NCBI GenBank assembly: GCA_913773715.1
Contig: CAJYHD010000547.1
Location: 1 to 8,981, forward strand
Length of the DNA stretch: 8,981 nucleotides
DNA from: an uncultured Sphingobium sp.
Lineage (GTDB): Bacteria > Pseudomonadota > Alphaproteobacteria > Sphingomonadales > Sphingomonadaceae
Direction: 5' to 3'
Shown in pieces: positions 1 to 5,227 of the stretch (positions within the stretch are counted from its first letter, which is position 1; the number at the start of each line of letters is the position of its first letter). Both the position numbers and the translations under genes were made by a program. The notes beneath the pieces are model-generated. The model saw nothing but the letters and a program-made list of their open reading frames with translations, searched no databases and had not been told where the DNA came from.

Positions 1-824
1 AGCGGAAAGCCTTGCAGGTTGTCGAGGCTCAACGCCGCCGCCGCCCGACACGGCCGGCCCCAGCGCTGGATGAACCCCCACACCGTTTCGATACCTTCGC
101 CCGACACCAACGGATGCGTGCGCTCGCTGGTCGGCATCCCGGCCAGCCACACCGCATGACCGGTCAGCGGCCCCCACATTTTCCGCGCTGGCGACAGGTC
201 CGCCTTGTCCGACCCGTCGCGCCGCAGATAGGTGGCGTGAACGCCCCGGATCGCACCGGCACTGTCCGCCATGCCGGCGATCATTGCCGGCGCGCGAACC
301 CGCACGTCGCCGGGCGTCGCATCGATCCGCCACGGGATATGCGCCGCGCGCGGATGGAACCGCAGCGCGTCGATCCCCCCAGGAATGCCGTCGAGCCGCA
401 GTCCGCGCGACGCCAGATACGCTTCGACGATCGTACCGCGCGCCGGCACCGACGTTCGCCACAGCCACCGCCCGACGACCGACGACCCGACCAGCGTCGC
501 TTCCCTCGCCTGCCGCTCGATCCGTTCCGGCGCTGCCGGCGCGGCCAGATCGCGCCCATCGTCGAGCCTTCGCACCGCTTCCGCGAAGTCGCAGCCTTCG
601 ACGTGCATTACCCAGTCGAACACCGATCCATGCGCGGCGCAGCCATAGCAATGATAGGTCCGCCGATTGTCGTCGATGTGGAAGGACGGCGATTTCTCGG
701 CATGGAACGGGCACAGCCCTTTCCACCCCGTCGCGGTCCGCCGTAGCTTCACGACCTTCCCGATGATCGGGCCAAGCGGGTATCGCTGCCGAATCCCATC
801 GAGATCGGCACGTTGAGGCACCAT
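1..824 (-). CDS. Phage DNA primase, CHC2 zinc finger plus Toprim-like region (partial, C-terminus missing)
   Basis: This is the N-terminal 274 codons of a DNA primase; the frame stays open to the left edge. A primase makes RNA primers at the phage replication fork. Residues 38-62 form a CHC2-type zinc finger, CPFH (C38, H41) followed by CYGC (C59, C62), with the usual KSPSFHI stretch between. Around residues 239-250 the sequence PLVSGEGIETVWGF resembles the acidic Toprim motif (E243), and LDNL near 267-270 may be its next acidic element. These domains together are characteristic of primases of phages and integrative elements; a fused helicase could lie in the missing part. I chose ATG at 824, which has AAGGG about 8-9 bases upstream. 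An in-frame GTG at 881 overlaps the methyltransferase stop as GTGA and would add 19 residues. It is the last visible gene of the leftward operon. Confidence 0.92.
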   Translation of the reverse strand, partial: MVPQRADLDGIRQRYPLGPIIGKVVKLRRTATGWKGLCPFHAEKSPSFHIDDNRRTYHCYGCAAHGSVFDWVMHVEGCDFAEAVRRLDDGRDLAAPAAPERIERQAREATLVGSSVVGRWLWRTSVPARGTIVEAYLASRGLRLDGIPGGIDALRFHPRAAHIPWRIDATPGDVRVRAPAMIAGMADSAGAIRGVHATYLRRDGSDKADLSPARKMWGPLTGHAVWLAGMPTSERTHPLVSGEGIETVWGFIQRWGRPCRAAAALSLDNLQGFP

Positions 825-877
825 GATGATTGACCCTTGAAGAGGGAGAAAATGGAGAGCGCGGACGTGCGCGCGGA

Positions 878-1537
878 TCACGGGGGCGCGTCGAACAGCC
901 CTACCGCCCGCGCCGGCTCCAGCACGTCATATTGCGTGCCCAGCGCCGCGCAGCTGCGATCCCAGACACACCACACGACCTCCATCGTCGGTGCGCCCAT
1001 CGACAGGAAGTCCGGCCGCCAGTTCAGTGCATAGACCCGCTGCGGCCGATGCAACCGGTAGAGTGGCGTGCGAGTCGAGGCGTGCCAGAACGTCGCCTTC
1101 AGGACCAACGCACACCACGCGACATCGAGGTCGCCCAGCAGATGCCGGATCATCGCTTCCGCCAGCGCGAACGGCGGGTTCGTTACCACGGCTCGCCCCA
1201 GGCGGCGGCGCACCGTCAGAAGATCCTGCTGCTGAACATCATGCGCCGGATCGGCGACCAGATCGGTCGCGACGACATCGAACCCCGCCGCGCGCAGCTC
1301 GGCGACGATCGCCCCACCCCGCCCGCACGGCTCCCACACCGGACCGCCGCTGGCCGCCGCACGCAGGCTATGCGCCTCCCGCGCGATCAGTGCGCGCGTG
1401 ACCTCCGGAGGCGTCGGATAGAAATCGTTGCCGCGCCGCTCGGTCATCGACCGCGACGCCCGCCCACCGGCCATCGCCGCGCCAAGCCCGACCGGCGATC
1501 CCGGCGCGATGGCGGGTTCGGGGAACAGGCCGGTCAT
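878..1537 (-). CDS. Phage DNA methyltransferase, adenine-type (NPPF motif)
   Basis: This is a class I SAM-dependent methyltransferase of 219 aa, probably modifying adenine N6 in DNA. Residues 39-43 (FYPTP) begin the catalytic domain. Motif I, the SAM-binding loop, is WEPCGRGGA (68-76), followed by ATD at 90-92. Motif IV is NPPF at 120-123, the catalytic tetrapeptide of amino-methyltransferases. A hydrophobic strand and the aromatic-rich TFWH (149-152) follow. I recognise no target-recognition domain and see no restriction enzyme beside it, so it is probably an orphan modification or anti-restriction enzyme, or a marker of phage DNA for replication or expression. The ATG at 1537 overlaps the upstream stop as ATGA. 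The first 30 residues precede a second possible start (M31, MTERRGNDF) and are low in recognisable structure. The target sequence cannot be read from the gene. Confidence 0.85.
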   Translation of the reverse strand: MTGLFPEPAIAPGSPVGLGAAMAGGRASRSMTERRGNDFYPTPPEVTRALIAREAHSLRAAASGGPVWEPCGRGGAIVAELRAAGFDVVATDLVADPAHDVQQQDLLTVRRRLGRAVVTNPPFALAEAMIRHLLGDLDVAWCALVLKATFWHASTRTPLYRLHRPQRVYALNWRPDFLSMGAPTMEVVWCVWDRSCAALGTQYDVLEPARAVGLFDAPP

Positions 1538-1710
1538 CGCCGCCCATCCCGACACGGCGCGCAACGCCCGCCGATCAGCCGCGGCGAATCGTCGCCGCAT
1601 TGGTCGCATTCCCCCGGCACGCCGGCCGGCACCGACACCCGCGCTGCGCGCAGGCTGTGCGCCAGATGCTGATCGGTCAGCACCGCCGCCTGATCCGCCG
1701 CGTCAGCCAC
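1534..1710 (-). CDS. Small four-cysteine zinc-finger protein, possibly TraR/DksA-like
   Basis: This is a 58-aa protein. Its C-terminal half has two CxxC pairs: C35/C38 (GECDQCG) and C50/C53 (RCAPC), a probable zinc-binding knuckle. The first 30 residues are predicted helical. Small DksA/TraR proteins of phages and plasmids bind RNA polymerase through its secondary channel and end in a similar finger, but their cysteine pairs are usually about 17 residues apart; here the gap is only 11, so the assignment is tentative. The start is GTG at 1710, preceded by GAGGTG with a 4-base gap. It overlaps the gene upstream by 8 bases and the methyltransferase downstream by the 4-base ATGA, so it is embedded in the leftward operon. 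It is easily missed because of its size and GTG start. Confidence 0.75.
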   Translation of the reverse strand: MADAADQAAVLTDQHLAHSLRAARVSVPAGVPGECDQCGDDSPRLIGGRCAPCRDGRR

Positions 1711-2179
1711 AAGTCACCTCGATCCCCAACCCGCCCTCGATCGCGGCCAGCAACACCGCCCCCGGCACCTTTTCTTCGGCCCGCGCCCGCAGCAGCACCG
1801 CCTGCCAGACTTCCGGCCACCGCACCGCGACGTGCCGGATCAGGTCGTTCGGAGTCTTGACCAATTCGGTCAGGATCAATTCTGACCGCGTCGCCTGAAA
1901 CGGCGGCGGCGCGACGCGCTTGGCCACTTTGGCTGGCACCAAACCGACTGCCCGCGCACGCTTCGGCGCGACGGTATCCGGCAGGCATTCGGGATTGGCG
2001 GCAATGAAATTGCGGATCACCGCCGCTGTTTCCGATCGCACCGCCTGCGTCCGCGACAACCCGCTCAGCGTCTGTGCCGGAATACCGCTTGCCCGCGAAA
2101 GCGCAGCCTTCGTGATGCCCAGTTGCAGGCAATAACGGTCGATTTCGCCGCTCAGCACAGCACCCTTCACGCCGCGCAT
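1703..2179 (-). CDS. Phage early protein with N-terminal helix-turn-helix-like region, function unknown
   Basis: This is a 158-aa protein. Residues about 11-62 look like an XRE-type helix-turn-helix: a short helix, then GITKAALSRASGIPAQTLSG, where AALSRASGI and PAQTLSGL match the two helices of such folds. A basic, proline-containing linker (about 70-95) leads to a helical C-terminal half. It may be a regulator or a replication-associated DNA-binding protein. The ATG at 2179 is supported by GGGAGAG five bases upstream. The gene overlaps the previous one by 13 bases and the zinc protein by 8. The helix-turn-helix is inferred from pattern only. Confidence 0.75.
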   Translation of the reverse strand: MRGVKGAVLSGEIDRYCLQLGITKAALSRASGIPAQTLSGLSRTQAVRSETAAVIRNFIAANPECLPDTVAPKRARAVGLVPAKVAKRVAPPPFQATRSELILTELVKTPNDLIRHVAVRWPEVWQAVLLRARAEEKVPGAVLLAAIEGGLGIEVTCG

Positions 2180-2721
2180 AGCGTCTCTCCCGTTCCGACG
2201 ATGCGGATGTTCCGTGCGCCGTCATTGCCGATCCGGCCGAACTCGACCGCGACCAGGCCGGCATCGCGCAGCTGCTTCAAGGCGTCCGCCACCCGTTGCG
2301 CGGGCATCCCGCCCAGCGCTGCCGCAAGCTGGGCATTCGTCGGACAGGACATCCGCCGGGCCGCCATCTTTTCCAGCAGGTCGAGAAGCTCGACCGCAAA
2401 CGCCGGGACCTTGTCGATCGCCATGGCCGGTATCGTCACCGGCTTGGCCGTCCGCGTCGCAATGAAATCGAACAGCGTCCGGTCGCGCTCATTGCGCGCC
2501 TGATTGATCTGGACCGCGCCGCCGCGTGACAACAGCCGCGCCCGCTCGGCCAGCGATCCGCTCAGCCGGGTCGCGCGGGCATAGATGCACCGGCCGCCGG
2601 CCCCGGTTGCCATCGCCCACGACGACAGCGCATTCGGCGTGCAGGCGAAAGCCCCGGTCAAACCGGCCAGCGGCTCCAGCACGTCAATCGGGCGATGGGA
2701 TGCGATGGCGAAATGCATCAT
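2167..2721 (-). CDS. Phage early protein with C-terminal winged-helix-like domain
   Basis: This is a 184-aa protein. The N-terminal half (about 1-95) contains glycine- and alanine-rich stretches and a polar segment, QINQARNERDR, at 71-81. Residues about 108-176 look like a winged helix: a helix ELLDLLEKMAARR, a helix NAQLAAALGG, a recognition-like helix AQRVADALKQLRDAGLV, then a short beta wing (VEFGRIG, NIRIVG). This is the arrangement of MarR- or replication-initiator-type DNA-binding domains. It sits between other small regulators and the replication genes, so control of early transcription or origin binding are both reasonable. Two consecutive ATG codons (2721 and 2718) are possible starts; the first overlaps the upstream stop as ATGA. 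Confidence 0.75.
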   Translation of the reverse strand: MMHFAIASHRPIDVLEPLAGLTGAFACTPNALSSWAMATGAGGRCIYARATRLSGSLAERARLLSRGGAVQINQARNERDRTLFDFIATRTAKPVTIPAMAIDKVPAFAVELLDLLEKMAARRMSCPTNAQLAAALGGMPAQRVADALKQLRDAGLVAVEFGRIGNDGARNIRIVGTGETLCAA

Positions 2722-3008
2722 GCCGCCCGCCGCATCGTTCGCGCCGGCACCGGGTCGCCCCAGTGGCCGCGTGCCGCGATCGTCCAGTCGCGCATCAGCA
2801 CCGCGTCGCCGGTCGCACGGGTAATCGCCATGCGTTCATCTGCACCGGGAATCAGTTCGCCGGTAATCAGCCGGTCGACCTTTGCCGCATCAATGCCCGC
2901 ATTACCCATCGCCCGCATTGCCCGGACCGCCGGCACCGACTGGAGCCACGCCGCCAGACGGCGCGCACCCTCGTTCGGCACCCTCGCCGGCAGGAACAAC
3001 CGCTTCAT
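2718..3008 (-). CDS. Small phage protein, likely DNA-binding, function unknown
   Basis: This is a 96-aa basic protein. Residues 36-75 (from GIDAAKVDRLITGELIPG to the segment containing ITRATG) have the layout of a compact Cro/XRE-type helix-turn-helix, in which a short sharply turned helix pair is followed by a helix ending in a conserved-looking TG. The tail GHWGDP (81-86) and a basic C-terminus follow. I do not recognise a named family. The start at 3008 is well supported: GGGAGAG lies five bases upstream and the ATG overlaps the preceding stop as ATGA. The downstream junction at 2718-2721 is also ATGA. Its place in a run of small putative regulators suggests a role in early phage gene control, which is inference. 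Confidence 0.72.
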   Translation of the reverse strand: MKRLFLPARVPNEGARRLAAWLQSVPAVRAMRAMGNAGIDAAKVDRLITGELIPGADERMAITRATGDAVLMRDWTIAARGHWGDPVPARTMRRAA

Positions 3009-3472
3009 GCTTGCTCTCCCGCACGCTGCGCAAAGAAGGCCCGCATCGTCGCGGCCACGCGCAGCAGATCATCCATTTTCTCAAGCGCTTCGCCCGCCTC
3101 GATCGGATCGAATTCGCCGTCCGCCTGCGCCTCCAGCAGATGCTCGGTCAGGTCAGTCGAAGCCCGCGACTTTGACGCCATCAACCGCAGCAGGTCGCCC
3201 GCCCCCAGCGTGTCGATCATCATCGGCACCAACAGCGATCCGGCCTCGGCCGCCATGTACCGCGTGACCATGGGGTCGCCCGCAACCGCCTCCAGCGCGA
3301 TCACCGCATCTGCCGGCGGAAAGCGCTCCGCGTCAGCGGACGAAAGGGAATAATGCTGCGCGAGTGCCGTCTTACCCGGCCGACAAAAGCCGGCGGCGGC
3401 ATCGACGCCACCGACCGTCTCGACCAGATCGCGAAACCGCTCTTTCAAAGCGCGCTGCCGGGCGGGCGTCAT
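3005..3472 (-). CDS. Putative phage regulatory protein, CII-like
   Basis: This is a 155-aa protein. Residues 10-42 form a likely helix-turn-helix: ERFRDLVETVGGVDAAAGFC then RPGKTALAQHYS. The remainder is strongly helical and acidic at about 105-135. In layout it resembles short CII-like regulators found in prophages beside the repressor gene; that is from memory of family style, not a search. An upstream in-frame ATG at 3499 would add nine residues (MRHFQWWLC). I prefer 3472 because there it overlaps the 31-aa ORF's stop as ATGA and GGTGG lies six bases upstream. It is third in the leftward operon that begins at the repressor-controlled promoter, so it should be shut off in the lysogen. Confidence 0.75.
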   Translation of the reverse strand: MTPARQRALKERFRDLVETVGGVDAAAGFCRPGKTALAQHYSLSSADAERFPPADAVIALEAVAGDPMVTRYMAAEAGSLLVPMMIDTLGAGDLLRLMASKSRASTDLTEHLLEAQADGEFDPIEAGEALEKMDDLLRVAATMRAFFAQRAGEQA

Positions 3473-3564
3473 GCAAAGCCACCACTGGAAATGTCGCACG
3501 ACGTTCCAGATGCGGAATGATTGTCGGCAAGATAGTGATCGACGCTATGAACAAGCACCTTCAT
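3469..3564 (-). CDS. 31-aa bridging micro-ORF in the leftward operon
   Basis: A 31-codon frame runs from ATG at 3564 to TGA at 3469. Its start overlaps the stop of the Cro-like gene as ATGA, and its stop overlaps the start of the CII-like gene, again as ATGA. It fills exactly what would otherwise be a gap of about 90 bases. The peptide begins MKVLVHSVDHYLADNHS and ends in a glycine- and serine-rich tail; no family is recognised. It could be a functional microprotein or simply a coupling device that hands ribosomes on to the CII-like gene. The double ATGA is the main evidence; no strong ribosome-binding site is seen. Confidence 0.5.
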   Translation of the reverse strand: MKVLVHSVDHYLADNHSASGTSCDISSGGFA

Positions 3565-3824
3565 GCGGGCACCTGCTCAACCTGCGATCTCACTCCGGCC
3601 AACAACCGCATTGCGGCCGCCGGCATGGGCTTCGCCCAGTTCGAAGGGTCGGATAGATGCGCGATCAGACGCTCGTAGGTGGCGACCGTACAGCTGCCGC
3701 CCGACGCGATACGGTCAAAGAGCTTGCCGTCATTGACGACGATCGTGGCGAGCCTCGAAAGGCTTCGATCATTCTCGCGCGCCCACATTTCGGCGAGCGC
3801 AAGCAGGCGTTCGATCAATGTCAT
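3561..3824 (-). CDS. Cro-like small DNA-binding protein, first gene of the leftward operon
   Basis: This is an 87-aa protein starting MTLIERLLALAEMW. The stretch SLSRLATIVVNDGKLFDRIA (about 20-40), then TVATYERLIAHLSDP, reads as a small helix-turn-helix, and the gene lies directly opposite the repressor across the operator region, the position of cro in lambdoid phages. It would be the first product made on induction and could oppose the repressor at the same operators. The frame is open up to 3965, but ATG at 3824 is chosen because it lies just downstream of the probable promoter, has AGGTG four bases upstream, and the upstream extension would run through both operators. The Cro role is inferred from position and size. 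Confidence 0.75.
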   Translation of the reverse strand: MTLIERLLALAEMWARENDRSLSRLATIVVNDGKLFDRIASGGSCTVATYERLIAHLSDPSNWAKPMPAAAMRLLAGVRSQVEQVPA

Positions 3825-3830
3825 GCCGCA

Positions 3831-3860
3831 CCTATGCGGGCAATTGCCCGTACATGTCAA
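3831..3860 (-). promoter_or_regulatory. Probable leftward early promoter (PL-like)
   Basis: On the minus strand a perfect -35 box TTGACA (3860-3855) is followed 18 bases later by CATAGG (3836-3831), a weak -10 with three of six consensus matches. Palindrome copy 1 fills the spacer and copy 2 abuts the -35 box on its upstream side, so bound repressor would block polymerase. Transcription would begin near 3824, the start codon of the Cro-like gene, making that message leaderless or nearly so; in that case the AGGTG before the start would overlap the -10 rather than serve as a ribosome-binding site. The -10 assignment is uncertain. Confidence 0.55.
3837..3850. promoter_or_regulatory. Repressor operator, left copy 1
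   Basis: This is a perfect 14-base palindrome, CGGGCAATTGCCCG, between the -35 and -10 of the leftward promoter. It is identical to copies at 3861-3874 and 4641-4654, and its 12-base core recurs at 4614-4625. Binding by the adjacent repressor is inferred from position and repetition. Confidence 0.85.
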
Positions 3861-3874
3861 CGGGCAATTGCCCG
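3861..3874. promoter_or_regulatory. Repressor operator, left copy 2
   Basis: This second perfect copy of CGGGCAATTGCCCG has its centre 24 bases from left copy 1. It touches the -35 box of the leftward promoter. It also ends one base before the proposed -35 of the repressor's own promoter, with its centre about 44 bases upstream of the repressor's start. That is close to the position from which lambda CI activates its own gene, so it may serve both repression and self-activation. Confidence 0.85.
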
Positions 3875-3875
3875 C

Positions 3876-3905
3876 ACGACATTGCGGGTCAAAATGCGGG
3901 ATAAT
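3876..3905 (+). promoter_or_regulatory. Probable repressor maintenance promoter (PRM-like), giving a leaderless transcript
   Basis: The -10 box GATAAT (3900-3905) matches the consensus at five of six positions. ACGACA (3876-3881) is 18 bases upstream and matches -35 at four of six. The expected start, about seven bases after the -10, falls on the A of the repressor ATG at 3912. There is no Shine-Dalgarno sequence before that ATG, so the message is probably leaderless, as lambda cI is from its maintenance promoter. Confidence 0.55.
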
Positions 3906-3911
3906 GCCCGC
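3896..3911. promoter_or_regulatory. Degenerate operator over the repressor's -10 box
   Basis: GCGGGATAATGCCCGC keeps both outer GCGGG/CCCGC arms of the perfect operators and matches the 16-base consensus at 13 positions. The three differences all lie in the centre, where they create the -10 box GATAAT. It ends immediately before the repressor start codon. A weaker operator here would let repressor limit its own synthesis at high concentration. Confidence 0.6.
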
Positions 3912-4613
3912 ATGAAAGTGAAACCAGAGGATGTGGCGATTCGCGCAAGCGAACTGGCCGCCCAAAAGCGACTGACGGAACGGGAAGCGTCATTGGACGC
4001 TACCGGCAAGCCTGACCTGATCCGCGACATGCGGCGCGGACGGATGCCCAGCAGTGACCGACTTCAGGCTCTCGCCAACACGCTTTCAACCACGGTCGAC
4101 TTTCTGCTTGGAAAGACGACTTCCTCTGTCCGGCCGGGCGAAGACCCGCCGGCAGCGATGGACCGATTGCCGAAAGATGTTCCGGTGTACGGCACTGCAT
4201 TGGGCGCTGATTTGGAAGTTGAGGATGGCGATTCGGTTGCGAAGGTCGAACAGACCATGATCGAGATGACCGACGTGGTTGATCGCGTATTGCGACATCC
4301 CGGCATTGCGGGCGATATGGAAGCGTACAGCCTGACAGTGGTTGGTATTTCAATGGAGCCGCGCTGGGAAGATGGCGATCCGATCTACATTACGACCCGC
4401 CGCCAAGCAGCGATCGGAGACTATGTAGTCGTCCAGATTCGCGACGGCTCGGAAGAGGTCGTGTGCGCCCTGGTCAAGAAGCTGATCGGCCGCCGCTCTG
4501 ATGCAATCCATTTAGAGCAGTTCAATCCGCCGATGCGTTTCTGGGTGCCCAAGGCCATGGTGAAGCGCATTCACCCCGTCCTATCCGCAAGGGAGCTTGC
4601 GGGGCAGATGTGA
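3912..4613 (+). CDS. CI/LexA-type prophage repressor with S24 peptidase domain
   Basis: This 233-aa immunity repressor keeps the lytic promoters off and is expected to inactivate itself after DNA damage. Residues about 22-66 form an XRE helix-turn-helix, with GKPDLIRDMRRGRMPSSDRL holding the recognition region and TVDFLLG closing the domain. After a linker, residues about 88-225 form the S24/LexA-like domain: catalytic serine S147 in GISMEP, catalytic lysine in LVKKL (K189 or K190), and IHLEQFNPP as in CI proteins. A canonical Ala-Gly cleavage bond is not obvious; the region is VYGTALGADLE (92-102). ATG 3912 is chosen over longer in-frame starts because GATAAT lies seven bases before it and an operator-like palindrome ends at it. 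The stop at 4613 is immediately followed by another operator. Two operators lie on each side, so it likely controls both outward operons. Confidence 0.93.
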   Translation: MKVKPEDVAIRASELAAQKRLTEREASLDATGKPDLIRDMRRGRMPSSDRLQALANTLSTTVDFLLGKTTSSVRPGEDPPAAMDRLPKDVPVYGTALGADLEVEDGDSVAKVEQTMIEMTDVVDRVLRHPGIAGDMEAYSLTVVGISMEPRWEDGDPIYITTRRQAAIGDYVVVQIRDGSEEVVCALVKKLIGRRSDAIHLEQFNPPMRFWVPKAMVKRIHPVLSARELAGQM

Positions 4614-4625
4614 GGGCAATTGCCC
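4614..4625. promoter_or_regulatory. Repressor operator, right copy 1
   Basis: The perfect 12-base palindrome GGGCAATTGCCC begins on the base after the repressor's stop codon. It lacks the outer C/G pair of the 14-base copies on its left side. Its centre is 28 bases upstream of right copy 2, so it lies upstream of the rightward -35 box, mirroring left copy 2. Confidence 0.85.
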
Positions 4626-4634
4626 GCAAACGTA

Positions 4635-4662
4635 TTGACACGGGCAATTGCCCGCATTTAGT
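4635..4662 (+). promoter_or_regulatory. Probable rightward promoter (PR-like)
   Basis: A perfect -35 box TTGACA (4635-4640) is followed, after a 16-base spacer, by TTTAGT (4657-4662), which matches the -10 consensus at four of six positions. The spacer is almost entirely filled by right operator copy 2. Transcription would start near 4669, leaving a leader of about 33 bases before the GGAGG ribosome-binding site of the first gene. It appears to be the only clear promoter for everything up to the integrase. Confidence 0.65.
4641..4654. promoter_or_regulatory. Repressor operator, right copy 2
   Basis: This is the perfect palindrome CGGGCAATTGCCCG placed directly after the rightward -35 box TTGACA and before the -10. 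It is identical to both left-hand copies. Repressor bound here would exclude RNA polymerase. Confidence 0.85.
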
Positions 4663-4701
4663 TAGCCCCATCTGCCGCATAACGCGGCGATGGAGGCTGC
4701 T

Positions 4702-4980
4702 ATGCAAACCCCATTCATCACGGACCTTTACGCGACCGCTCAGCCCCTGAAGGGCGTCGGAGTATTCAACGCCGCGCTCGCGCTCCGCTACCTCGACCAG
4801 AATGGCAATCCGGCTGGCACGTCGATCGTCAGCGCCACCGACCTCGCCGAACAGGCCCGCGCCCTGCTCGCCGTCGCCGAAGCCGCGATCCTCTGCGCCG
4901 CCGACGCCGATGGCGCCCCCCCGGTGATCCACCACCACTTCCCGATCATGCGCGACCTGCGCGTGGCAGACGCCGCATGA
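4702..4980 (+). CDS. First protein of the rightward operon, 92 aa, function unknown
   Basis: This protein starts MQTPFITDLYATAQPLKGVG. It is mixed alpha/beta in appearance, with an alanine-rich helix EQARALLAVAEAAILCAADADGA... near residues 52-72, a histidine triplet (HHH at about 78-80) and no membrane segment. I do not recognise the family. ATG 4702 is chosen over the in-frame ATG at 4690 because GGAGG (4692-4696) lies five bases before it and overlaps the earlier ATG. It is the first gene after the repressor-controlled right promoter, and its stop overlaps the next start as ATGA. Confidence 0.72.
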   Translation: MQTPFITDLYATAQPLKGVGVFNAALALRYLDQNGNPAGTSIVSATDLAEQARALLAVAEAAILCAADADGAPPVIHHHFPIMRDLRVADAA

Positions 4981-5117
4981 TCGCCGTCGCTTGTCATGCG
5001 CTGTTCGCCAGCGCCGCAGCCATCGCGGTCACGACGATCTTCGCGACGATCGCCCCCCAGCGCAACCGAATCGCCAGCATCCTGCTGCGCGGCCCGGAAT
5101 GGAGCGTCGAAGCATGA
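4977..5117 (+). CDS. 46-aa small membrane protein
   Basis: ATG at 4977 overlaps the preceding stop as ATGA, and the frame ends at 5117, overlapping the next start in the same way. Residues about 2-26, rich in alanine, isoleucine, valine and phenylalanine, would form one membrane helix; the tail after IAPQRNR is charged. No family is recognised. The hydrophobic segment and the overlaps on both sides are the support for a real gene. Confidence 0.6.
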   Translation: MIAVACHALFASAAAIAVTTIFATIAPQRNRIASILLRGPEWSVEA

Positions 5118-5227
5118 CGATCGCGGCACTTTGTCGCGGCTTGCGCCGCATCTTCGTAGCGGTCGCCGTGGTGATCCTGCTGATCGCCTACGCGGCGCTG
5201 CTCCGCATCGTGACGGGGGAAGTATGA
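5114..5227 (+). CDS. 37-aa small membrane protein
   Basis: ATG at 5114 overlaps the stop of the 46-aa ORF as ATGA, with GGAG nine bases upstream. A basic N-terminus (CRGLRR, residues 7-12) precedes a single strongly hydrophobic helix (about 13-33, containing VAVAVVILLIAYAALL), an arrangement that predicts an N-in orientation. The stop overlaps the next ATG. Function unknown; small phage membrane peptides include holin-like, antiholin and exclusion proteins, but nothing here decides between them. Confidence 0.6.
   Translation: MTIAALCRGLRRIFVAVAVVILLIAYAALLRIVTGEV

Noticed and set aside
12..1898. Long plus-strand frames over the left arm (12-746, 284-766, 830-1672, 1428-1898)
   Set aside because: They are antisense to the primase, methyltransferase and zinc protein, are extremely rich in Arg, Pro and Ala, and contain no motif. 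GC-rich DNA produces such open frames by chance.
3372..3554. A 60-aa minus-strand frame overlapping the CII-like gene
   Set aside because: It is in a different frame from the CII-like gene and the 31-aa bridge, both of which join their neighbours by ATGA, and it shows no motif.
3657..3911. An N-terminal extension of the repressor up to 3657
   Set aside because: It would run antisense through the Cro-like gene and through the operators and promoter. ATG 3912 has a -10 box at the right distance and an operator-like palindrome ending at it.
3837..4654. The palindromes as a CRISPR array or transposon ends
   Set aside because: Spacings are irregular (24 and 28 bases), the pairs are separated by a whole gene, and there is no spacer-repeat pattern or target-site duplication. 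Their fit with promoter boxes indicates operators.
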